Shown here in pieces: positions 7,566 through 11,874 of a stretch of 11,874 nucleotides of DNA (its first letter is position 1; the number at the start of each line of letters is the position of its first letter). A model generated the notes under the pieces. That model had not been told where the DNA came from. It made no database searches and worked only from the letters and a program-made list of their open reading frames with translations. The DNA comes from Clostridiales bacterium. GTDB taxonomy: Bacteria > Bacillota > Clostridia > Oscillospirales > QAMX01. The stretch is from NCBI GenBank assembly GCA_003149835.1, contig QAMX01000070.1, positions 1-11,874 on the forward strand. The letters run 5' to 3'. The translations under genes and the position numbers were made by a program.

Positions 7566-7631
7566 AAAAAAGCTATCCGCAGGATTTGACAGAAATCGCC
7601 CGAGCGTTTCTGGCTTCAATAATTACTCTAT

Positions 7632-7660
7632 ATTATAACAAACTGTTTTTAAGCTGTCAA
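7632..7660 (-). promoter_or_regulatory. Sigma-A promoter of the asd-dapA-dapB operon
   Basis: Leftward TTGACA (7655-7660), a 17-base spacer and TATAAT (7632-7637), all consensus. Predicted start is near 7625. It lies within the 5' leader of the rightward SpoIID-like gene, so the two promoters face each other about 67 bp apart. Confidence 0.87.
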
Positions 7661-7705
7661 CCGGCTGAATCTCCGCCGGCGAAAGAAATTTGACGGCTTG
7701 ATTTT

Positions 7706-7714
7706 GGAGGCATC
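7706..7714 (+). promoter_or_regulatory. Ribosome-binding site of the SpoIID-like gene
   Basis: GGAGG at 7706-7710 with a four-base spacer to the ATG. Spacing is a little short, but no other start gives an intact signal peptide. Confidence 0.75.
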
Positions 7715-9421
7715 ATGCTCACGTCCCGAAAGAAAACCGGCCGGGCGCTGGCGCTTCTGCTCGCGCTGACGCTGCTGTGCGCGCTCGCGCCGTCCGCCGC
7801 CGCCGAACCCGCCAAAACCGATTACTCGGATTATATCGTCCGAACCGGGATTTATTACGGTTCGACTTCTTTGGCGGCCGCCAATTTTCAGGTCGCCACC
7901 GGCACCGGAACAGGCTTCGAGGCCGGTTATTACGCCAGCGACCGCAGCTTTGTTCCGCTCTATACCATCAGCGATCAGGCCGAGATCACCGTCATCCGCA
8001 GCAATCATTACAGCCTGACCAGCGCCTCCTATGTCTCCGACGGGGCGGACTCCGCCAACGTCGTCGGCGGGTATCATATCGAGCTCTGCGTCTCCTTTGA
8101 CGATCAGGCCGCTCTGGACGCGGCGGTTGCCGCCGTGTATGCGGCGACCAATTACTTCTCGTACCCGGCCTATACGGCGAACGGCTACCGAGTGCGTATC
8201 GGCCGTTATACCTCGCAGGCGAGCGCCGAGGGCGACCTGCCCGTGATCCGCGAGCGGCTCGCGGCGCTGTACCCTTCGGCAGAGCTCAAAATCGTCGGGC
8301 TGGGCGTCAACGCCTACACGGTGCTCCGCACCGGCACCAAGCATATCCTCTATGAGTTCGACGGCGCCTCGCGCCAGCTCGGTATCCGCGCCATCGGCGG
8401 CAGCGCGCCGGAAACCTGGCACAAGGGTTATAAATACTACGGCGGGTTCGACTTCGGCAATACCAGCGCCACCTCCATGGCCGTCATCAGCGTGGCGACG
8501 CTGATTGAATACGTCAAAGGCGTCACGCCCTATGAGCTGAACACGAGCTGGCCCGAAGAGTCGCTGAAAGCGCATGCGCTCTGCGCGGAAACCTTTGCGA
8601 TCACCAACCGCAACCGTCACGCAAGCTACGGCTTCGACGTCTGCACCGGACAGCACTGTCAGGTTTACCGCGGCACCACCCTGCTCACCGAAAAGATCGC
8701 CAACTGCGTGGACGCCGTGGCCGGTATGATCATCACCTACGACGGCAAGCCCATCGACGCGGTCTACCATTCCTCCAACGGCGGCTGGACCGAGGATTCG
8801 GAAAACGTCTGGGTCGCGGTCGTCCCCTACCTCCGCTCGGTGCCCGATACATACGAGTCGCTTTCCTACGCCAACAACGGCCTCTGGAAAACGAGCATCA
8901 CCAGCGCGCAGCTCACCGCCAAGCTCAATGCCAACGGCTACGCCATCGGCCCGGTCACCGGCGTCTCGATTTCCAAGCTGACCCCTGCCGGCAGCGTTTA
9001 CAGCATCGCCGTCACCGACGGCTCCAAGACCGTGACGCTGAGCAAGGAACATATGCGCATGGTCGTCGGCACCTCTGTGCTGCTGAGCCAGAATTTCCGC
9101 ATTGTCGACGACGGCAAGGTCTATGTAAACGACGGGACGACCGCGATTTCCGGCCTGAGCGGCGCGAGCGTCGTCAACGGGGACGGAACGGTTTCGACGC
9201 TTTCCGCCTCCTCCCCCACTGTGCTGACGGGCAGCGGTACGGAAACGCTCTCCCCCGGCTCGGGCGACAAATCGGTATTCAACTTTGAAGGCAAAGGTTG
9301 GGGACACAGCCTCGGCCTCAGCCAGATCGGCTCGCGCGGCATGGCCCAGCAGGGCTGGACGTTCGACCAGATCATTAAATACTATTTCACCGGCGTGAAA
9401 ATCAGCGGCCTCGATTACTGA
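7715..9421 (+). CDS. Secreted SpoIID/LytB-domain protein with an N-terminal SPOR-like region
   Basis: A 568-residue exported protein likely to act on peptidoglycan. Residues 1-30 form a signal peptide (RKK, a Leu/Ala-rich core, then PSAAA before Glu31). About 119-199 resembles a SPOR domain, with the typical YRVRIGRYTSQASAEGDL core; SPOR domains bind denuded glycan strands. The rest is a SpoIID/LytB domain: YELNTSWPEESLKAH with Glu274 at the family's catalytic position, a DVCTGQHCQVYRG segment like the metal-binding region reported in C. difficile SpoIID, SSNGGWTEDSENVW, and a C-terminal GWGHSLGLSQIGSRGMAQ motif. SpoIID is a lytic transglycosylase; LytB relatives enhance amidases. The usual Arg in the AARTY-like segment is Glu here (CAETF). 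It is longer than classical SpoIID (about 340 residues) because of the added front half. GGAGG four bases before the ATG fixes the start. A role in sporulation is not shown; the divergent dap operon hints at general wall metabolism. Confidence 0.9.
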   Translation: MLTSRKKTGRALALLLALTLLCALAPSAAAEPAKTDYSDYIVRTGIYYGSTSLAAANFQVATGTGTGFEAGYYASDRSFVPLYTISDQAEITVIRSNHYSLTSASYVSDGADSANVVGGYHIELCVSFDDQAALDAAVAAVYAATNYFSYPAYTANGYRVRIGRYTSQASAEGDLPVIRERLAALYPSAELKIVGLGVNAYTVLRTGTKHILYEFDGASRQLGIRAIGGSAPETWHKGYKYYGGFDFGNTSATSMAVISVATLIEYVKGVTPYELNTSWPEESLKAHALCAETFAITNRNRHASYGFDVCTGQHCQVYRGTTLLTEKIANCVDAVAGMIITYDGKPIDAVYHSSNGGWTEDSENVWVAVVPYLRSVPDTYESLSYANNGLWKTSITSAQLTAKLNANGYAIGPVTGVSISKLTPAGSVYSIAVTDGSKTVTLSKEHMRMVVGTSVLLSQNFRIVDDGKVYVNDGTTAISGLSGASVVNGDGTVSTLSASSPTVLTGSGTETLSPGSGDKSVFNFEGKGWGHSLGLSQIGSRGMAQQGWTFDQIIKYYFTGVKISGLDY

Positions 9422-9474
9422 GTCTGCCCTGCGGACCGACCGGCCGGCTCGTTCCGGCAGCCTGTTCGCCTTTG

Positions 9475-9517
9475 CGGCCAAGCACCGTCTGTCATCCGGA
9501 CAGGCGATGTTTGGCCG
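9475..9517 (+). terminator. Long hairpin downstream of the SpoIID-like gene, possible transcript end
   Basis: Arms of 19 bases (9475-9493 and 9499-9517) around a 5-nt loop. In plus-strand RNA 16 pairs are Watson-Crick and two are G-U, with one C-A mismatch; minus-strand RNA would have two mismatches, so the plus direction is favoured. No U-tract follows directly, so it is not a classic intrinsic terminator; it may protect the 3' end or be a structured RNA. Confidence 0.4.
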
Positions 9518-9527
9518 TCTGTTCGTT

Positions 9528-9548
9528 CTCCGCTTTCGGCCTGCGGAG
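9528..9548 (+). terminator. Candidate intrinsic terminator of the SpoIID-like gene
   Basis: CTCCGC (9528-9533) and GCGGAG (9543-9548) pair perfectly around a 9-nt loop and are followed by the moderately U-rich ACTTCTTCTT. It stands ten bases after the larger hairpin. The short stem and interrupted U-tract make this a weak call. Confidence 0.4.
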
Positions 9549-9571
9549 ACTTCTTCTTGGCGTATTTCCCC

Positions 9572-9607
9572 TCCATCGTTTTCTCCATCGTTTTCTCCAT
9601 CGTTTTC
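9572..9607. repeat. 12-bp tandem repeat, three perfect copies
   Basis: Unit TCCATCGTTTTC at 9572-9583, 9584-9595 and 9596-9607, identical in all copies. Multiples of three keep any reading frame open: the minus strand reads M-E-K-T repeats. It lies between the SpoIID-like gene and queA, outside any gene I accept. It may be a slippage-prone minisatellite. Confidence 0.9.
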
Positions 9608-9670
9608 GGCAGTTCTCTGTATAGTCTATGATATTTGTATGCCTTTCGGCACGGAAATGGAATCAATGAT

Positions 9671-10690
9671 ATGAAAACAAACGATTTTTTTTATGAACTC
9701 CCGCCGGAGCTGATCGCGCAGACGCCGTGCGAGCGCCGCGACGGCTCCCGGATGCTCGTTCTGCCGCTCTCAGGCGCGCCTGTGGAACACGCGATGTTCC
9801 GCTCGCTCCCCGCGTATCTGCGCGATGGCGACTGTCTCGTTTTTAACGACTCGCGCGTCATGCCCGCCCGCCTGCTCGGCACGCGCAGGGGCGGCGGCAG
9901 CGCCGAGCTGCTGCTTTTAAAGCCGCTGGGCGGCGACGACTGGGAGGTGCTCGCCCGTCCGGGGCGGCGTCTGCTGCCGGGAGCATCCGTCGAGTTTGGC
10001 GGCGGCATGTCGGCCGAGATCCTTTCCGTCGGCGAAAACGGGCTCCGGCAGGTTCGCTTTCATTACTGCGGCGATTGGCACGAGCTGCTCGACCGGCTCG
10101 GCCGCACGCCGCTGCCGCCTTATATTAAGGAAGAGCTCTCCGACCGCGAGCGGTATCAGACGGTCTATTCCAAACACACCGGCTCCGCCGCCGCGCCGAC
10201 GGCCGGACTGCATTTTACGCCGGAAATGCTGGACACGCTGCGCGCCATGGGCGTGCGCACCGAATTTGTCACGCTGCACGTCGGGCTCGGCACCTTCCGC
10301 CCCGTACAGTCCGAGACGGTCGAGACTCACAAAATGCACACCGAGACCTTTTCTCTGTCGGCGGAAACGGCGCGGCGGATCAACGAAGCCCGCGATGCCG
10401 GCGGCCGGATCATCGCCGTCGGTACCACCTCGTGCCGCGTGCTTGAAACCGTCGCCGACGAGGGCGGCCGCCTGCGGGAAACGCACGGCGAGACGGATAT
10501 TTTTATTTATCCCGGCTACCGCTTCAAAATTTTAGACGGGCTTTTCACCAATTTTCACCTGCCGGAAAGCACGCTGCTCATGCTTGTCTCGGCGCTGGCC
10601 GGCCGCGAGCGCGTCTTGGCCGCTTATCAGGAGGCTGTGCGCGAGCGATACCGCTTTTTCAGCTTCGGCGACTGCATGCTGCTGCTGTGA
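9671..10690 (+). CDS. queA: S-adenosylmethionine:tRNA ribosyltransferase-isomerase QueA
   Basis: Transfers and isomerises the ribosyl part of S-adenosylmethionine onto 7-aminomethyl-7-deazaguanine in tRNA, forming epoxyqueuosine at the wobble base of GUN anticodons. It has 339 residues from the ATG at 9671, within the family range. Characteristic blocks in order: [20 protein letters not shown] at the N-terminus, [51 protein letters not shown], and near the C-terminus [20 protein letters not shown]. The frame is open to a TTG at 9635, but homologues begin at MKTNDF-like residues, so that extension is rejected. The ribosome site is weak (TGGAA at 9658-9662), and I see no strong promoter in the 250 bp before it; TATGAT at 9627-9632 is a poor candidate. 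tgt, the usual partner, is not adjacent. A strong terminator follows. Confidence 0.96.
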   Translation: MKTNDFFYELPPELIAQTPCERRDGSRMLVLPLSGAPVEHAMFRSLPAYLRDGDCLVFNDSRVMPARLLGTRRGGGSAELLLLKPLGGDDWEVLARPGRRLLPGASVEFGGGMSAEILSVGENGLRQVRFHYCGDWHELLDRLGRTPLPPYIKEELSDRERYQTVYSKHTGSAAAPTAGLHFTPEMLDTLRAMGVRTEFVTLHVGLGTFRPVQSETVETHKMHTETFSLSAETARRINEARDAGGRIIAVGTTSCRVLETVADEGGRLRETHGETDIFIYPGYRFKILDGLFTNFHLPESTLLMLVSALAGRERVLAAYQEAVRERYRFFSFGDCMLLL

Positions 10691-10723
10691 GTCAAAGACA
10701 GATCCGTTTTCTTCTGACAGAAA

Positions 10724-10758
10724 GAGGGCGAACGCCGGCGGCGGTTCGCCCTCTTTTT
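10724..10758 (+). terminator. Intrinsic terminator of queA
   Basis: Perfect 10-bp stem GAGGGCGAAC (10724-10733) with GTTCGCCCTC (10744-10753), a 10-nt GC-rich loop, and TTTTT directly after (10754-10758). Flanking A bases at 10721-10723 extend the pairing. It begins 33 bases after the queA stop. Confidence 0.92.
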
Positions 10759-10825
10759 CATCGACGTCTGTCCGGCGCGGCGACTGCTCTCAGCCGGAAT
10801 ACAGAAGGATTTTACAAAATGGACC

Positions 10826-10854
10826 TTTACATGCCGAACCGCAGCGGGTATAAT
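10826..10854 (+). promoter_or_regulatory. Sigma-A-type promoter of the ECF sigma operon
   Basis: TTTACA (10826-10831), 17 bases, TATAAT (10849-10854): eleven of twelve consensus positions. The predicted start near 10861 gives a leader of about 180 nt. It indicates basal housekeeping transcription; no ECF-type autoregulatory promoter was recognised. Confidence 0.75.
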
Positions 10855-10877
10855 GAAACGGACAAGCGCTTTGAGAC

Positions 10878-10915
10878 GTCTGTCGCCTCCGCCGGGCGCG
10901 ACAGGCACGGTTTTT
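10878..10915 (+). terminator. Possible attenuator in the ECF sigma leader
   Basis: CTGTCGC (10880-10886) pairs with GCGACAG (10898-10904), extended by one wobble and one G-C pair, around an 11-nt loop. TTTTT follows at 10911-10915 after four unpaired bases. It lies about 20-55 nt after the predicted start, where premature termination would limit sigma expression. The spacer before the U-tract weakens the call. Confidence 0.4.
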
Positions 10916-10964
10916 CTGCTGTGCTGTTGCGTTCGTATGCCGATATGCCATCGGTACGGCTTCA

Positions 10965-10980
10965 CAAAAAAATTTTTTTG
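10965..10980. repeat. 16-bp A7T7 palindrome
   Basis: CAAAAAAATTTTTTTG is a perfect palindrome, 14 bases of which are pure A then T, inside a GC-rich region. Such tracts are known to bend or stiffen DNA. It lies about 60 bp before the sigma factor start codon. Confidence 0.7.
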
Positions 10981-11040
10981 ATTTTCCTGTTGCCTTTTGA
11001 GCGGCTGCGGGATATTCGATATGAAGGGAGATTTTCGGAT

Positions 11041-11550
11041 ATGGACGTTCGCCTGTCACAGACGAACAGCGGCGGTCATGACGAGGTATCCTCGGTGATC
11101 GAGCGATACGCCGATATGGTCTACCGCATCGCCTATATGCGAACAAAAACCCCGCACGACGCGGACGATGTGTTCCAAAACGTGTTTTTATCCTATATGC
11201 AGGCCGGCCGGTGCTTTGAATCCGAAGAGCACCGCAAGGCGTGGCTGATCCGTGTAACGGTCAATTGCTGCCGGAAGCTGCTGGGCTCGTCCTGGTTTCA
11301 GAAGACCGTCCCGCTTGAAGACGACGCGCTGACCTATGAGCTCCCTGAGCAGCAGGGCCTCTACGAAGCGGTTCGCAGGCTGCCGAAAAAATACGGAACG
11401 GTTTTGTATCTGTTCTATTTTGAACAGATGAAGGTTTCGGAAATCAGCTCCGCGCTCGGCATTCAGGAAAAAACCGTCAGAATGCAGCTGACGCGCGCGC
11501 GCAGGCTCTTAAAGGATTATTTGGAAAGCGAGGAAGCAGCAGATGAATAG
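11041..11550 (+). CDS. ECF-type (group 4) RNA polymerase sigma factor
   Basis: A 169-residue extracytoplasmic-function sigma factor, redirecting RNA polymerase to a stress or envelope regulon. Region 2 spans about residues 15-80 with the conserved DADDVFQNVFLSYMQ core-binding and -10-recognition helices. Region 4 spans about 104-162, with a helix-turn-helix reading KVSEISSALGIQEKTVRMQL and the closing RARRLLKDYL. There is only a short linker and no region 1 or 3, as expected for this class. The chosen ATG has AAGGGAG ten bases upstream and leaves a normal ECF N-terminus. The same frame is open upstream as far as 10687, with another ATG at 10819, but that longer form would begin before the likely promoter. 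Its last 8 bp overlap the next gene, a membrane protein that is probably its anti-sigma factor. The target promoter sequence cannot be told. Confidence 0.94.
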   Translation: MDVRLSQTNSGGHDEVSSVIERYADMVYRIAYMRTKTPHDADDVFQNVFLSYMQAGRCFESEEHRKAWLIRVTVNCCRKLLGSSWFQKTVPLEDDALTYELPEQQGLYEAVRRLPKKYGTVLYLFYFEQMKVSEISSALGIQEKTVRMQLTRARRLLKDYLESEEAADE

Positions 11551-11874
11551 GGACAACGCCAAAAAGCTGTCGGATGTCTACGAGCCCATTCAGCCGTCCG
11601 AAGACCTTGTTCGTAAGACTGAGGCCCTGATGCGCGCGGAATCCCAAAAGATCTGTTCTGTTCCGCGGCGCAGGCCGATGGTTTTGCGCGTGGCGGCGCT
11701 GGCTGCCTGTTTCATACTTGTGTGTTCCGCCGCTCTCGTCTACATCCTCCGCGCCTCCCCCTCCGATTTCTCGGGCCAACCCGGACCGGGACTCGCCGCC
11801 GCGCCGACGGAGCGCGAGCTGCGGATGATCGCTCAGCCGATGATGACCTTTGAGCTGTCCTCCGATGTTCCGCC
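11543..11874 (+). CDS. Single-pass membrane protein, probable anti-sigma factor (partial, runs off the window)
   Basis: Not in a recognised family. The first 110 codons are visible and remain open at the window end. The ATG overlaps the last 8 bp of the sigma gene, and GAGG at 11530-11533 stands nine bases upstream, so the two are co-translated. Residues 1-45 form a charged, presumably cytoplasmic part (KKLSDVYEPIQPSEDLVRKT) ending in a basic RRR at 42-44. One hydrophobic segment at about 47-69 (VLRVAALAACFILVCSAALV) should cross the membrane inside-to-outside. An external Pro/Ala/Gly-rich stretch follows, then the start of an extracellular domain. Position and topology fit an anti-sigma factor, but there is no HxxxCxxC zinc motif in the visible cytoplasmic part, so it is not a standard ZAS-type one. 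It could instead be an unrelated membrane protein of the regulon. Confidence 0.8.
   Translation, partial: MNRDNAKKLSDVYEPIQPSEDLVRKTEALMRAESQKICSVPRRRPMVLRVAALAACFILVCSAALVYILRASPSDFSGQPGPGLAAAPTERELRMIAQPMMTFELSSDVP

Larger units (their letters stand above)
7421..7625 (-). promoter_or_regulatory. Long 5' leader of asd
   Basis: About 205-217 nt of untranslated RNA between the predicted transcription start and asd. It holds several foldable segments: a hairpin at 7590-7612, an imperfect repeat at 7546-7583, and a GCCGGC pair at 7430-7454 just before the ribosome site. I looked for lysine riboswitch and T-box landmarks, because this operon is a common target, and did not recognise either. The segment also contains the promoter of the opposite gene. 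Confidence 0.45.
10861..11040 (+). promoter_or_regulatory. 5' leader of the ECF sigma gene
   Basis: An untranslated stretch of about 180 nt with a terminator-like hairpin early on (10878-10915), a small CCGAT/ATCGG hairpin near 10940-10954, a 16-bp A/T palindrome (10965-10980) and the ribosome site AAGGGAG at 11024-11030. Its reading frame is open into the sigma gene, but I regard it as a leader. With the queA terminator and the promoter it accounts for the 350-bp gap 10691-11040. Confidence 0.5.

Noticed and set aside
7421..7625. Lysine riboswitch or T-box in the asd leader
   Set aside because: None of the conserved landmarks of either was recognised by eye, and there is no terminator before asd.
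7649..9481. 610-codon open frame on the minus strand opposite the SpoIID-like gene
   Set aside because: It is a mirror of a GC-rich gene: the product is full of Arg, Gly, Asp and Val with no domain, while the plus strand has a signal peptide, domain motifs and a ribosome site.
9572..9607. CRISPR-like repeats
   Set aside because: Units are 12 bp and directly adjacent with no spacers, and no cas genes are near.
9597..9632. Promoter for queA around TATAGT/TATGAT
   Set aside because: No matching -35 box at 16-18 bp for either candidate, so it was not listed as a feature.
9415..9666. 83-codon minus-strand frame with M-E-K-T repeats
   Set aside because: It overlaps the end of the SpoIID-like gene, crosses the long hairpins, and lacks a ribosome site. 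Kept only as a low-grade finding.

Overview
The window looks like a chromosomal segment of a Gram-positive Bacillota, most likely an uncultured member of class Clostridia (Oscillospirales-like). This is inferred from high GC with GC-rich third positions, strong Shine-Dalgarno sites, three promoters that match sigma-A consensus almost exactly, a SpoIID-type cell-wall protein, an archaeal/fungal-type Asd, and a MarR-ABC-ABC operon. No phage, transposon, CRISPR, rRNA or tRNA signature was seen.

Left third (11-4156, minus strand): a three-gene operon of a MarR repressor and two ABC half-transporters. It is driven by a perfect TTGACA-N17-TATAAT promoter with an 18-bp palindromic operator over the start of transcription. 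The genes are tightly packed (17-bp overlap, then a 1-bp gap). One ABC subunit lacks the catalytic Glu and the switch His, so the pair should form a heterodimeric exporter with one degenerate ATP site, repressed by its own MarR protein.

Middle (4205-7660, minus strand): a diaminopimelate/lysine operon asd-dapA-dapB. It has its own perfect consensus promoter, a leader of about 215 nt, a hairpin against the dapA ribosome-binding site, and an intrinsic terminator just before the marR promoter.

Right of asd, on the plus strand, is a secreted protein of 568 residues with a signal peptide, a probable SPOR-like segment and a SpoIID/LytB domain, likely acting on peptidoglycan. Its apparent promoter lies inside the asd leader and faces the asd promoter. 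The two transcripts would therefore be complementary for about 50 nt, and each polymerase would cross the other promoter. This pairs a gene for cell-wall modification with an operon for a cell-wall precursor.

Next come a 250-bp gap with long hairpins and a 12-bp triple repeat, then queA (queuosine tRNA modification) with a strong terminator. The right end holds an ECF sigma factor with its own promoter and a leader containing a possible attenuator. It overlaps by 8 bp the start of a single-pass membrane protein, cut by the window edge, that is probably its anti-sigma factor.

Most individual genes are ordinary. The least expected features are the face-to-face promoters, the SPOR-SpoIID architecture, and the untyped sigma/anti-sigma pair. 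I found no clearly novel multi-gene system.
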